Assembly (NCBI RefSeq): GCF_001613365.1
Contig: NZ_BDCF01000009.1
Location: 62,001-126,000 of the forward strand
Direction of reading: 5' to 3'
Length of the DNA: 64,000 bases
From: Nocardia xishanensis NBRC 101358
GTDB taxonomy: Bacteria; Actinomycetota; Actinomycetes; Mycobacteriales; Mycobacteriaceae
In this document: positions 35,742 to 46,100 of the stretch, piece after piece
Numbering within the stretch: position 1 is the first letter of the stretch
How the letters are laid out: each line of letters starts with the position of its first letter
Notes under the pieces: generated by a model
What the model was told of the DNA's origin: nothing
What the model saw: only the letters and a program-made list of their open reading frames with translations
The model's database searches: none
Translations under genes and position numbers: made by a program

Positions 35742-37247
35742 TCAGCTCTGGCCGGTCTTGCGGAAGAACAGCACGTGATCGTGATCGATCAGCGCTATCG
35801 ACTTGCGCATCTGCCGGATGCCCGCGCCGGGCAGATAGGTCAGGTTCGAGAAGGACTGCGTATTGCCGAACGCCGAACGCACCTTGTTCTCGGTGGCGTG
35901 CGACGCGCCGTAGGCGGCCAGTACGCCGAAGTCCAAGGGCGCGAGCGGCTCGTCGAGCGACGCGGGACCGGCCGGGCGGCCGAGCGCTGCGTACTGCGTC
36001 GCCTTGCCCTGCTCGTACCGGCACAGTTCGTAGGACATGTTCGCGGTGGCCGTGACGCCGACCACCGGCCAGCGCTGGGAAAGCCGCAGTGCCAGCGGAT
36101 GTTTTCCGACGGGAGCGAGCTCCCAGTTCAGGCTCATCACGTTCACCCAGCCGCCGTAGGACATCTCGATCAGCACCACGTCGTCGCCCAGCGTGGTCGC
36201 GGTGTTGAACTCGGCCTCGCCGATCACCCAGTCCTCGTCGTCGGCATTGAGGTAGGTGGCGCTGTCGACGGGGTGGATGTCGTCGTCGGCGTAGGCCGCG
36301 ATGATGGCGGCGCGCAGTTGCGTCATGGCGTCCCGGTCCGGGCAGCGCACGCCGAGTGCCCCGAAGGTCGGTCCGATCTCGAGCGGCGTCGACGGCGGCT
36401 CCGGGTCCTCGCCCGGCGCGAGCGGGCGCAGCCCGACCAGCGCCAAGCGCCAGTTGATCTCCTCCACCGTGGACAGGTCGCCGGAGGACTTGCGGACGAT
36501 CTGCTGCTGCGTCAGCCGTCCCGCTTGTTCCAGGGTGCGGCACTCCAGTTCGACCAGCGCGTTGTAGGACTTCGGCGTGAGGTCCAGATCGCGAATACCG
36601 CACGCGCGCAGGCGGATCGACATGCTGGTGGAGGTGAACGCGGCATACCGTTCGCGGTACATCGCCAGCGCCTGCTTGCGCGAGCGGCCGACCATGAGGG
36701 TGCGCAGCAGCGTGCTCAGGCTGGCCAGGTACTTGCCCGCCAACTCGGGATTGGCCGCGGCGAGCTGGGCGCGGATCCGTGCGGCGTCCTCCACCGCGGC
36801 AACGGCCGCGTCCTGGTCCAGCCTGCCGAGCCACACGCCGCACTTGCCGAGCCCGTCGGCGCACATTCCCGACACGTGCGGATGGGTCTGCGCCACTTGG
36901 CGATACGTGGCGCAGGCGCCCCGGATGGTGCTGGTCGCCAGATCGCGGCGGCCCGCCTCCCGCGTCACCTGCTCGAAGATGCGCAGGGCCTCTTGCAATT
37001 CGCCGGCGAACCGCGCCTCGACCATTCCGGCGGCCAGCCAGTGCAGCCGGATGCCGACAGCTTCCTGGGCAGGCGCCGGAGCTTCCAAGGTGCGGTCACG
37101 GCGGGCGGTGGGATCGTTTCGGGTGGCGATCAGCGCCTTGGCCAGTTCGGCGAGCGAGGTGGCCAATCGAAGTTCGGAATCGACCGTTCGGTCTCGGGCC
37201 GCACTGCGATCGACCGCTACCTGTCGTTCGATAGCACTCAGATCCAT
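35742..37247 (-). CDS. Hypothetical protein with helical TPR-like N-terminus
   Basis: 501 residues from ATG 37247. The first ~250 residues look like helix-pair (TPR-type) repeats, e.g. RLHWLAAGMVEARFAGELQEALRIF (quoted only in part: LQEALRIFEQVTREAG) and NPELAGKYLASLSTLLR. The second half is a separate alpha/beta domain with acidic stretches (YADDDIHPVDSATYLNADDE) and aromatic motifs (ELCRYEQGKATQYAALGRP). It has no signal peptide or membrane segment. I do not recognise the C-terminal domain. It lies downstream of dtd on the same strand with a 151-base gap, so it may have its own promoter. Confidence 0.65.
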   Translation of the reverse strand: MDLSAIERQVAVDRSAARDRTVDSELRLATSLAELAKALIATRNDPTARRDRTLEAPAPAQEAVGIRLHWLAAGMVEARFAGELQEALRIFEQVTREAGRRDLATSTIRGACATYRQVAQTHPHVSGMCADGLGKCGVWLGRLDQDAAVAAVEDAARIRAQLAAANPELAGKYLASLSTLLRTLMVGRSRKQALAMYRERYAAFTSTSMSIRLRACGIRDLDLTPKSYNALVELECRTLEQAGRLTQQQIVRKSSGDLSTVEEINWRLALVGLRPLAPGEDPEPPSTPLEIGPTFGALGVRCPDRDAMTQLRAAIIAAYADDDIHPVDSATYLNADDEDWVIGEAEFNTATTLGDDVVLIEMSYGGWVNVMSLNWELAPVGKHPLALRLSQRWPVVGVTATANMSYELCRYEQGKATQYAALGRPAGPASLDEPLAPLDFGVLAAYGASHATENKVRSAFGNTQSFSNLTYLPGAGIRQMRKSIALIDHDHVLFFRKTGQS

Positions 37248-37398
37248 CGCGACCCCAACTCCCGCATCACCTTTCACAGACGGTCGTGCCTTCGGCCACA
37301 TCTGTTCTCGCGGAGAGTCTGCCACAAATCGGGTGTCGTCGCCCAGGAACGATCAGGCATGCTGCTAGCTCCCAGCTAATTCGGCGCGAACCCCGTGC

Positions 37399-37830
37399 TC
37401 ACGCCTCCAGCAGCAGCGTTACCGGGCCGTCGTTGGTGAGCTCGATATGCATGTGCGCGCCGAAACGCCCAGTCGCGACGGTCGCGCCGAGGGCGCGCAG
37501 TGCCGCGGCGAAAGCGTCGACCAATGGTTCGGCGATCGGGCCTGACGCGGCCGAGGACCAGGAGGGGCGGCGGCCCTTGGCGGTGTCGGCGTAGAGGGTG
37601 AACTGGCTGACGACGAGCACCGGCGCGTTCAGATCGGCCGCGGAACGCTCGCCGTCCAGAATCCGCAGCCGCCACAGCTTGTCCGCCAGGGCTTTCGCGA
37701 TCGCCTCGGTGTCGTCGTGGGTAACGCCGACCAGCGCGACCAGCCCTTGCGGATCGGGCTCGATCCGTCCGACGAGTTCGCCGCCGACGGTCACCTGCGC
37801 GGCGGTCACACGCTGTACAAGAACTCGCAT
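37399..37830 (-). CDS. dtd: D-aminoacyl-tRNA deacylase
   Basis: 143 residues from ATG 37830, giving the standard start [20 protein letters not shown]. Both active-site motifs are present: [16 protein letters not shown] and the C-terminal NDGPVT. It hydrolyses D-amino acids wrongly attached to tRNA. In-frame sequence upstream of the ATG is not conserved-looking and was left out. Confidence 0.96.
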   Translation of the reverse strand: MRVLVQRVTAAQVTVGGELVGRIEPDPQGLVALVGVTHDDTEAIAKALADKLWRLRILDGERSAADLNAPVLVVSQFTLYADTAKGRRPSWSSAASGPIAEPLVDAFAAALRALGATVATGRFGAHMHIELTNDGPVTLLLEA

Positions 37831-37943
37831 GCGGTGATCCTGCCATCCGGTGAATCGGGAACTCTGCGCGCGCGCCCCCATCAATCCGTGCCGACCGATC
37901 TCGACACCGCCGCCCCTCCGCAGATGACGTGGGACGCGGAGGA

Positions 37944-38612
37944 CTACGGCATATCGTCCAGTTCCCACCGGTATCCGAAGCCGCGGATGGTGGTGATCAG
38001 CCCAGGCCTGCCGAGCTTGGCGCGCAGCGCCGCCATGTGCACGTCGAGCGCCCGCGACACCGCCGCGAACGCGTCGCCCCAGATCCGGTCCATGAGCTGT
38101 TGCCTGCTCACCGCCGCCCCCGGTCGTTCCAGAAGGATGCGGATCAACTGGAATTCCTTGTGGGTGAGCGTGATCGGTTCGCCCGCGACCTCGACTCGCC
38201 GCGCGATCAGATCGACGCGGACATCGCCGGTGACGATCACGTGCTGCGGCGGCGGAGCGTGCGCGGCCGCGCGCCGGGTGACGGTCTCCAGCCGGGCGAT
38301 CAATTCCGCGATGCGCGGCGGTTTGACCAGGTAGTCGTCGGCCCCGGCGTGCAACCCGCGAACGACTGCCCGCTCACCGCCGCGCGCGGTGAGGATGACC
38401 ACCGGCACCGAGCTGACCTTCCGCAGCTTGCGCAGCACTTCCAGACCGTCCATGTCCGGCAGTCCGAGATCGAGGACCACCGCGTCGTAGCGGTTGTGGA
38501 AGAGCAACAGATCGCTGCCGCGTTTGATGTGATCGGCTTCGTATTTGGTTCGCAACGCCTCCAGCAGCGCGCTCGCCACCCCATCATCGTCCTCGACTAC
38601 GGCAAGCCTCAC
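37944..38612 (-). CDS. OmpR/PhoB-type response regulator, no adjacent kinase
   Basis: 222 residues from a GTG start. The receiver domain has EDDDG, the phospho-accepting Asp in [17 protein letters not shown] and the Lys in YLVKPP. The C-terminal winged helix has [29 protein letters not shown] and [10 protein letters not shown]. No histidine kinase gene is next to it, so the partner is elsewhere. It is 113 bases upstream of dtd and downstream of an MHS permease on the same strand. Confidence 0.92.
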   Translation of the reverse strand: MRLAVVEDDDGVASALLEALRTKYEADHIKRGSDLLLFHNRYDAVVLDLGLPDMDGLEVLRKLRKVSSVPVVILTARGGERAVVRGLHAGADDYLVKPPRIAELIARLETVTRRAAAHAPPPQHVIVTGDVRVDLIARRVEVAGEPITLTHKEFQLIRILLERPGAAVSRQQLMDRIWGDAFAAVSRALDVHMAALRAKLGRPGLITTIRGFGYRWELDDMP

Positions 38613-38664
38613 GCACCGATCCTCGCAAATCGAAGGATCGGTGCGCAGGCGTTTCGGTTCCGCG

Positions 38665-40014
38665 TCACGCCACCGGGACTTCGGCCGTGTCCTCCCGCGT
38701 GGCGTCGGCCGCGCGTTCGGACTCGAGCACCGAGGTCGCCGAGGTCTCCCGCATGAAGTAGTAGATGCACAGCGAGATCGCGATGCATCCGGCTACGTAG
38801 TAGAAGAACACGGATTCGTGACCCGCCTTCTTCAGAGCGAGCGCGATGGATTCGGCCGTGCCGCCGAAGATCGACACCGTCAGTGCGTAGGGCAGGCCGA
38901 CGCCGAGCGCACGGATCTTGGTGGGGAAGAGCTCGGCTTTGACGATGGCGTTGATCGAGGTGTAGCCGGTGATGATGATCAGGGCGAGCATCATCAGTCC
39001 CCATGCCGCGACCGGGTTCGAGGTGTGCGCGAGCACGGTCATGATCGGAACGGTGCACACCGTGCCGGTGATGCCGAAGAACAGCAGCAGTTTCCGTCGG
39101 CCGATCTGGTCGGACAGTGCCCCGGCCAGCGGCTGGATCACCACGAACGCCAGCAGCGCGATGAAGTTGATCCAGGCCACCGTGCCCTTGGAGATGCCGG
39201 AGGTGTTGATCATGAACTTCTGCATGTAGGTGGTGTAGGTGTAGAACGCCACCGTGCCGCCGAGGGTCAGGCCGACCACGACCAGGCATTCACGCGGGTA
39301 TTCCAGCAGCACGCGCAGCGAACCGCGCTTCTTCTCCTGCGCCGTGGCGTCGGAGGCGGCGGCCTCGTAGTGCGACGACTCGTCCATCCCGCGGCGCAGC
39401 CACATGATCGCCACCGCGCCCGCCGCGCCGATCACGAACGGAATGCGCCAACCCCAGCTGTTCATCTGCTCCGAGGTGAGGATGTGCTGCAAGATGATCT
39501 GCACGCCGAGGGCGGTGAGCTGACCGGCGACCAGGGTCACGTACTGGAAGCTCGAGTAGAACCCGCGCTTGCCGGGGGTGGCCACCTCCGACAGATAGGT
39601 CGCGCTGGTCGCGTATTCGGCGCCGAGCGACAACCCTTGGAGCAGGCGCGCCACCAGCAGAATGATCGGCGCGGCGATGCCGATGGTGTGGTAGCTCGGC
39701 GTGACCGCGATGATCAGCGAGCCCGCCGCCATCACCGTCACCGAGAGCGTCAAAGCCGTTCGGCGACCGGCCCGATCGGCGTACTGGCCGAGCAGCCAGC
39801 CGCCGATCGGCCGCATCAGAAAGCCGAGCGCGAAGACCAGCGCGGACTGCAGGAGCTGGGCGGTGGAATCGCCGGAGGGGAAAAACGTCTTCGCGAAGTA
39901 GACGCTGAACGCCGCGTAGACATACCAGTCGTACCACTCGATCAGATTGCCGAGCGATCCACGCATCACGTTGCCGACGACCCTGCGTTCGCCGGCGGCT
40001 TGTGTCGCAGTCAT
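38665..40014 (-). CDS. MFS metabolite:H+ symporter (MHS/KgtP-like) permease
   Basis: 449 residues, twelve predicted membrane helices. The N-terminal GNLIEWYDWYVYAAFSVYF and GFLMRPIGGWLLGQYADRAGRR motifs are typical of the alpha-ketoglutarate/shikimate-type symporters. It likely takes up a carboxylate with protons, but the substrate cannot be told. The gene lies 52 bases upstream of the response regulator, so both may share a transcript. Confidence 0.9.
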   Translation of the reverse strand: MTATQAAGERRVVGNVMRGSLGNLIEWYDWYVYAAFSVYFAKTFFPSGDSTAQLLQSALVFALGFLMRPIGGWLLGQYADRAGRRTALTLSVTVMAAGSLIIAVTPSYHTIGIAAPIILLVARLLQGLSLGAEYATSATYLSEVATPGKRGFYSSFQYVTLVAGQLTALGVQIILQHILTSEQMNSWGWRIPFVIGAAGAVAIMWLRRGMDESSHYEAAASDATAQEKKRGSLRVLLEYPRECLVVVGLTLGGTVAFYTYTTYMQKFMINTSGISKGTVAWINFIALLAFVVIQPLAGALSDQIGRRKLLLFFGITGTVCTVPIMTVLAHTSNPVAAWGLMMLALIIITGYTSINAIVKAELFPTKIRALGVGLPYALTVSIFGGTAESIALALKKAGHESVFFYYVAGCIAISLCIYYFMRETSATSVLESERAADATREDTAEVPVA

Positions 40015-40471
40015 GAGAACTCCTTTGGACTCCGCACACTTTTGGGCAACCCCACTGTGTCGCCGGTCACTGGAAATGCCACGAGTAATGCGAAATCTCT
40101 AACCGTCCCTTAGGGAAAGGACGCGGAGGTTATCCGAGACCTTGACACGTTCTTAGGAAAGTCACCGCTCGTGAGGGGGACGAAAACCGCCCGGTGCGCG
40201 AGAATTGCTTCTCAGTTGCTTCCTTCGAAGTAGCCGATGACCAGCGGCCCCGGTCCGCCGGCAGCGCCGCGGCCTCGTCCTGCCCTGCGGAGGTCGGCCG
40301 AGGCCCGCCACGGCGGGTCCGTAAATCCTCCTGAGGGGTGTGGGTTTCGGCTCCGGGTCGGTTTTCGACATCCTGTGTCAGGATGAAGGACAGCAAGTCG
40401 GCTCTAGCCTGCGACCGGACGCCCCGTCGGGATTCCGGTCACGGGTGCGTGGATGAGGAGATAGCTGCACC
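40015..40471. other. Divergent intergenic region
   Basis: 457 bases between the MHS permease (minus) and the acidic protein gene (plus). No convincing gene; an 88-codon minus-strand ORF has no motif. A CATCCTG/CAGGATG hairpin lies at 40369-40385. It should hold promoters for both directions, with TTGACA at 40141-40146 as one possible plus-strand -35. Confidence 0.5.
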
Positions 40472-42082
40472 GTGACCAGCCAAGAAGGCCCGAACAACGA
40501 GGCCGGCGACAACCAGGTCCCCGGCGATCAGCAGCCGAATCGCACACCCGAGCAGCGCGCCGACGAAGAGTTCCGCCAGGAGTTCCAGCAGGCGTTCGAG
40601 GAGAGCAGCGACGAACCCGATGTGGAGTTCTCGCTAGGTGATTCGGAGCCGGAGCCGGAGCCGGAGCCGGGGCCCGAAACCGTCGACCCGGCCGAGCAGG
40701 CCCGCGAGATCGGCCACAACCTGGCCCGCGAATTGGCCACCGGCGCTCCGCAGGGCTGGTCCAAGCTGGACGCGGTGTTCGTTTTCACCGCGGTCGCCGA
40801 GGTCGCGCAGATCGTGTTCAGCGACGATCGGGAGCGTTCGGTCCGCATCCAGCCGTCGGAGGCGGTGCTGGAGCTGGTGCGCAGGCACCGCGAGGTGTCC
40901 GCCGCCATGGGCGACGGCCCGTGGTGGCGGCTGCTGTTGCAGCTGACGCCTGCCGGTCAGCTGGATATCGACTACGACTACGGTGACGAGCCGTTCCCGG
41001 ACGAGCACCTGTTCCCGGCCGAGGTGTATCAGGCCGACCTGGAAGCCAATCCGCGGGAGCGGCTGCCGGTGTGGCTGGCCGCGTACGTGAGTCACGGCAA
41101 CCGCCAGTCCCGCACCCCGGCCGAGGCTGCCGTTTGGGCGCGTGCGGATCGAGAAGCCGGTGTGCGCGGGACGATCTCGGAGCGTGATTTCCCGGCGCTG
41201 CCCACACTGTGGGCCCGCTGGGCGGTGTTGGCGGCCGCGTTCGTCGCCGTCGGTTCCGAGTGGGGGCCGCGTATCCTGCCCGCGCTCGGGTGGTTCGAAG
41301 GCGCCAAACGGGGCGGCTCGACGCTGTACATGCTGCCCGGTGGCCGAGCGGTGTTCTCCGGTGGTGTCTGGAACGCGCCCGCCTTGGACGCGGCGTACAA
41401 CCAGGGCGCGCAGCTGCCCGCGTACTACGCCGGTGCTCCGGCCTGGGTGGCGAACCCGGTGCTGAACCCTCGGGCCGCCAGCGGTTTGCTGTCGTTCTGC
41501 TACTGGTGGGAGGGCGGTCGCTGGTACCGCGCCGAGTCGCCGACGGCCGATCAGCTCGCCGAGGCCGTGCCCGGTATCTGGACCGCGCAGACGGTGACCA
41601 ACGTGATCTCCAGCCTGGTCGCCGCTGAGCCGACCGACGGCCAGGTCGCCGCCGTGGCCACGCTGGTCTCGGCCGCGGAAGCCGGTGTGGTGACAAGGGA
41701 TACGCTGATCAGCGTCTTCGGTGACGAGGGCGACTACGATATCGACAGCGCTTTCTACCAGCTCACCATGGCCGGCGTGGCCACCACGCTGCCGGATCCG
41801 ATGCCCGAGGACGAGGCCATCGATCAGGTGCGCCGCTACATTCTCGAGCGCGATCTCGACACCACCGGCTATCCGCTGGATCAGCTGCGCGCCGACCGGA
41901 TCAGCTGCGGCTGGATGGTCTACGTGCCTACCGCGCCGGGCGAGATCGCCATCGGCCGCGCGCTGTTCTACATCGCCGATGACGGTGTGCTGGAGCAGTC
42001 CTCGTCGTCGATCGCGCCCTCGCGCTACATCGCGGAGTTCGAGCAGCGCTTTCAGGAGCGCAACGGGATGGTCGACGCCTGA
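40472..42082 (+). CDS. Acidic hypothetical protein upstream of the giant toxin-like gene
   Basis: 536 residues from a GTG start with GAGGAG upstream. The first ~75 residues are acidic and disordered, with an alternating Pro-Glu tract (PEPEPEPGPE). Next is a segment with WWRLLLQLTPAGQLDIDYDY and DEPFPDEHLFP, reminiscent of YezG/DUF600-type immunity folds, though this is weak. The last ~70 residues (ISCGWMVYVPTAPGEIAIGR, then LFYIADDGVLEQSSSS) look like a compact beta-rich domain of the kind seen in bacterial immunity proteins. No signal peptide. Its acidity and place before the toxin-like cassette suggest an immunity role, but this is inference. Confidence 0.6.
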   Translation: MTSQEGPNNEAGDNQVPGDQQPNRTPEQRADEEFRQEFQQAFEESSDEPDVEFSLGDSEPEPEPEPGPETVDPAEQAREIGHNLARELATGAPQGWSKLDAVFVFTAVAEVAQIVFSDDRERSVRIQPSEAVLELVRRHREVSAAMGDGPWWRLLLQLTPAGQLDIDYDYGDEPFPDEHLFPAEVYQADLEANPRERLPVWLAAYVSHGNRQSRTPAEAAVWARADREAGVRGTISERDFPALPTLWARWAVLAAAFVAVGSEWGPRILPALGWFEGAKRGGSTLYMLPGGRAVFSGGVWNAPALDAAYNQGAQLPAYYAGAPAWVANPVLNPRAASGLLSFCYWWEGGRWYRAESPTADQLAEAVPGIWTAQTVTNVISSLVAAEPTDGQVAAVATLVSAAEAGVVTRDTLISVFGDEGDYDIDSAFYQLTMAGVATTLPDPMPEDEAIDQVRRYILERDLDTTGYPLDQLRADRISCGWMVYVPTAPGEIAIGRALFYIADDGVLEQSSSSIAPSRYIAEFEQRFQERNGMVDA

Positions 42083-42118
42083 CCCTGGTTACCCGCCCAT
42101 TGCGGGTTAACATCAGGG
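42083..42118 (+). terminator. Weak imperfect hairpin
   Basis: CCCTG...CAGGG encloses TTACCCGC/GCGGGTTAA with a bulge, directly after the stop codon of the acidic protein gene. It may partly end that transcript, or may only stabilise its 3' end. The next gene begins 153 bases later. Confidence 0.4.
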
Positions 42119-42271
42119 AACGGATCGATGGCGAATTTCCTTACGGGTTCTTAAGCTTTTCGGACCGGTGAATCGGCCCGCATCGTCGGCCGAGGTGCCA
42201 GAATGGTCGGAAAGCTGTGCTTACCAGCGGCTTTCGTGGCTGGTACGAGCCTGTGAGATGAGAGGTGCACT

Positions 42272-42589
42272 GTGGACGTCGAGAGTTTTGTGGAGAAGCA
42301 GCGCATCGCGGGTACCGACACCGGCAAGGTGCGCGACCGCATGGACGAACTCGCCGATCGAGTGCAGGCGCAGCTGGATTCGCTGATCTCGATCGTCAGC
42401 TCCGACCCGGTATTCGGCAAGAAGTTCATGGATGACCCGAAGGGTCTCAAATACCAGCTCGAGGGCGCCGTCGAGGGCACGCGGACCATGGCCAAGTCCT
42501 GGGGCAAGCTCTCCGATGGCCAGTTCCAGAACGCGACCAACGCCGAACGCGAAGAGCAGAAGCGCCGAGAGCAGTTCGAGAACATTTGA
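42272..42589 (+). CDS. Small all-helical protein, ESX-associated candidate
   Basis: 105 residues from a GTG start with a GAGATGAGAGG stretch upstream. The protein is entirely helical and charged, with KSWGKLSDGQF near the middle of its second half, loosely like a WXG-type turn, though it is not a canonical WxG. It has no signal peptide. It is two genes upstream of a giant protein with a WXG100/CpnT-like N-terminus, so it could be a secretion partner or chaperone. Function unproven. Confidence 0.55.
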   Translation: MDVESFVEKQRIAGTDTGKVRDRMDELADRVQAQLDSLISIVSSDPVFGKKFMDDPKGLKYQLEGAVEGTRTMAKSWGKLSDGQFQNATNAEREEQKRREQFENI

Positions 42590-42665
42590 GCCGCACCGCT
42601 TGTTGGTAGTCGGCCGGCGGTCCACTCGGACCGCCATGAGAGTTTGTGGAGTGGGTGAGAACTAG

Positions 42666-43160
42666 ATGGCCAGACGCGATGCCGAGATCGCCGGTGTGAT
42701 GGAGGAATTCCGCAGCCGCATCCGCGAGATCGCCGAGATGCAGCAGCAGCGGGTCAAGCTCACGGCCACCGCGAGCACAAGGGACCGGCAGATCTCGGTG
42801 ACGGTGAACGCCAACGGGGTGGTCATCCAAACCAAATTCGGCAGCGGCATCGACGAATACAGCTACGAGGACATCGCCAAATCCATCACTCGGCTGGCCC
42901 AGCAGGCCGCCGAGGATGTGTTCGAGCAGAGCAAGCGAGTCATGGCGCCCTTGGCGGAGGAGCGGGCGCGGCTGCCCAAGCTTTCCGACGTGATCCCGGG
43001 AATGCCCGACTTCCAGAGCGAGATCCCGATGGAGCCGCCGGTTTCCGTCGCGCCGCCGGGTGACGCCGAGCGCGAGGACGCGGAACTGGTTTTCACCGAT
43101 GTGGAGACCCTCGAGGGCAAGTCCGAAACCGGAAAGGGCGTCACCGACTCGGTTTGGTGA
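42666..43160 (+). CDS. YbaB/EbfC-family protein
   Basis: 164 residues. The first ~100 residues match the YbaB fold: a helix (VMEEFRSRIREIAEMQQQ), then the strands ISVTVNANGVVIQTKFG, then a long helix around SITRLAQQAAEDVFEQS. The C-terminal ~60 residues are Pro/Glu-rich and probably flexible. YbaB-like proteins next to ESX or toxin loci (EspL-like) are thought to act in secretion or DNA binding. It ends 16 bases before the giant gene and is probably co-transcribed with it. Confidence 0.78.
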   Translation: MARRDAEIAGVMEEFRSRIREIAEMQQQRVKLTATASTRDRQISVTVNANGVVIQTKFGSGIDEYSYEDIAKSITRLAQQAAEDVFEQSKRVMAPLAEERARLPKLSDVIPGMPDFQSEIPMEPPVSVAPPGDAEREDAELVFTDVETLEGKSETGKGVTDSVW

Positions 43161-43176
43161 CGTGCGTACGGTTTAG

Positions 43177-46100
43177 ATGGGTTACTGGCATATCCCCGAC
43201 GAGTTCGCCTGGGTCGGGTGGGTGGCGGGTGCGGAGATCACCCACATCGATCCCAACGACCTGGACGGGATCTCGGATGTGCTGCGTGAGGTCGGCCGGG
43301 AGATCCTCGAGCAGGCCATCGCCGAGGCCGATACCGCCAGCCAATCCGTCCGCGTGTCCTACCCGCAGGGCAGCGGCGGCGAGAAGATATTCGAATCGCT
43401 CCAGAGCGTAATCCACGGCCAAGACCCGAAACACGGCTCCATCGAGCTGATGGGCAAGTCCTTCGACCAGCTGGCCACCGCGGTCGACGACTTCACCGGC
43501 GAGGTCCACAGCAACCATTTGAGCGCGATCTTCGCGCTCGGCTGGCTGGTCATCGAGCTGGCCTGGGCGCTGGCCTCGGGCCCGGCCGCGCCCGCCGTCG
43601 AGGCCGGTGCGATCGCTGCCACCCGTGCCGCCTTCCGGGTGATCGGCGAGATTCTGGAGAGCGCGATCGCCCGGATCATCGGTCAGCGCTTCCTGTCCGA
43701 GGCGGCGCGCACCGTCATCGCCAAAGTCGTCTACGAGATGCTTCAAGAGGGTTTCGTCGAGGTCGTCCAGAGCACCATCGAGGAAGCCGCTACCCACTAC
43801 ATCCTCAAGGCGGAGGGCCTGAAGTCGCAGCCCTTCGACTGGGGCGGCTACCTGAAGAACGTCGGTGTCTCGTTCGCGGCGGGTGCGGCGGGCGGCGGCG
43901 CCGGTTATGGCATGGGCCACATCCCGGCGCTCAACCGGATGATGATGAGCGACAACCGGTGGACCCGCGCCATGGCCGGTGGGCTGGTCGGTATCGGCGC
44001 GGGTGTGGTCGGTGCGACGGCAGCGGGCCTGCTGACCGGTCAGTGGACTCTGGAGTCGTTCGTCGGTGGCGGCCTGTCGGGCGCGATTCCCTCCGGTGCG
44101 TCGAGTTTCCGGGGAAATCGGCAGTACGCGGGTGCGCCCAACGTCGGCGGCGGGAACTTCAACGGCGGAAACTTCAACGTGAACGCGCCGGACGGTACCG
44201 CGTCGCCGCCGGGCGGGCCGACCAACGGGACCGATCCGTCCAATTCCACTGGTTCCGGAAATAATTCGGGCGCGGGACAGAATGGGGCCGGAAGCCAGAA
44301 CGGTGCCGGGAACCAGAATGGGGCCGGGAATCAGAACGGCGCCGGAAGCCAGAACGGTGCCGGAAACCAGAACGGTGCCGGGAACAACAGCCCGGGCACG
44401 AACGCCGCCGGTGCCAGCGATACCTCCGCGCCGCAGGCCGGGCAGCACACGAACGCGCCGCAGGCCAGCGCCGCTGACTCGGGCGCGGGCAACCAGCAGC
44501 AGACCGGCGCCGGGCCACAGGCGGGTCAGCCGAGCTCGCAAGCCGGTGCTGGCGACAGTAGCTCGTCGAATTCCGGTGGAAACCAGAGCAATTCGGCACC
44601 GCAGACGGGCGATTCGAGTCCGGCCGCCAGCAGTCCCACCTCCGGTGTTTCGGATCCCGGTGCTGGAGCCGCTGTTTCGGACCCAGGCGCAGGTGCTTCG
44701 GACCCGGGTGCGGGTGTTACGGATCCCGGTGCGGGGGCCGCGCAGGTCAGCCCGGTCACCGATCCGGGCGCGGTCAACAACTTCGCCGGTTCACCGCTGG
44801 GCGACCCCCAAATCGCAGGCATTTCGGGCGATCCCAACTCGAGCCTGAACACCGGCTCGAACACCAACGGGGCTGGAACGACGGCGCCGGGAGCACCCGC
44901 ACCAGGAGCGACGACGGCGCCGAGTGCGAGCACGCCGACGCCGGGCGCGTCGATGAGCACGGGCGCGTCCAGTGTCGCGCCGGGCAGCTCGTCGTCCGCG
45001 CCGGGGTCCACCTCCACGTCTCCGGCAACTGGCCAGTCGAGCGCCGCCACCGGCCAGCCGGGCGCCGGGCGGCCGTCGACGCCCAACCTGCCCGGTACGC
45101 CCCGGGCCGGGGACACCTCCGTCGCCGGTTTCAACGACGGCACGTCCGACGTCGCCCCGAGTACCGACGCCGAGTCGCCCCCCGCGTCGCGCGCGGGCTC
45201 GTCCGCTCGGGCCGCGACCCCCGGCGCCGCCCCGGCCAGTCCGGTGCAGACGCAGATCTCGGATACCGAAGCGCCGCAACGGAATACCACCGTGGACTCG
45301 GCGAGCGACGCCGACACCCAGGTGCAGGTCACACCGGAGAGCGATCCGCAAATCGTCCAGGCGCGGACCGACAGCACCCTGGATCCGGCGACACAGAGCG
45401 ACAGCGACGAGGATGCTCCCGCCCGTCCCCGCAGCGATCAGGATCCGGCGGCGCGGCCGCACAGCGACGAGGATGGTCCGGCGCGTCCCGATAGTGACGA
45501 GAGTGCGCCCGCGCGCCCGGACGGCGACGAGGATCCGGCGGCGCGTTCGGATGCCGACGAGGAATCCGCGCTGGTTGCTCCGCCGCCTCCGCCGCCCACT
45601 CCGGCGGCCCCGGCTCCGGCGCGCCCCAGTACCGATCCGGATGCGAGCACGGACCCCGACACGGACACCGATACCGACAGCGATCCGGAAACCCTTAACC
45701 AGCCCGATGATTCGGCGGGCCAGAATCCCGACACCGACGAGAACGCTCGCCCGCGTAGGGTGCCCGACGCCAGGCCACCGACCGACGCGGAAAAGCAGCA
45801 GGCCGCCGCGATCCTCGACAGCATGGAGGGCAAGCCGAAGCCCGCCGATTTCCAGCTCGACCCCAAGGCCACGAAGGCCGAGGCGGATGCTTTGGCGCGC
45901 AAGAACTCCGAGCGGTGGAACTCGCTCACACCAGAGCAGCAGCTGGTCCTGCTCCAAGTGCATCCGGCCAGCTTCGGCAACAATGCGCCGGGCATCCCCG
46001 CGCCGGATGTCGACATCGCCAACCGGATACAGATCGTCCGGGAGTCGCAGAGTCTGATCGCTCGCAGCGGGTTGACCGAAGACCAGCAGGCGCAAATGGT

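Noticed and set aside
40130..40396. Minus-strand ORF in the divergent region
   Set aside because: There is no motif, no ribosome site, and composition looks random.
44278..44385. Possible CRISPR-like array
   Set aside because: The repeats are contiguous 18-base units without spacers and encode a hexapeptide linker.
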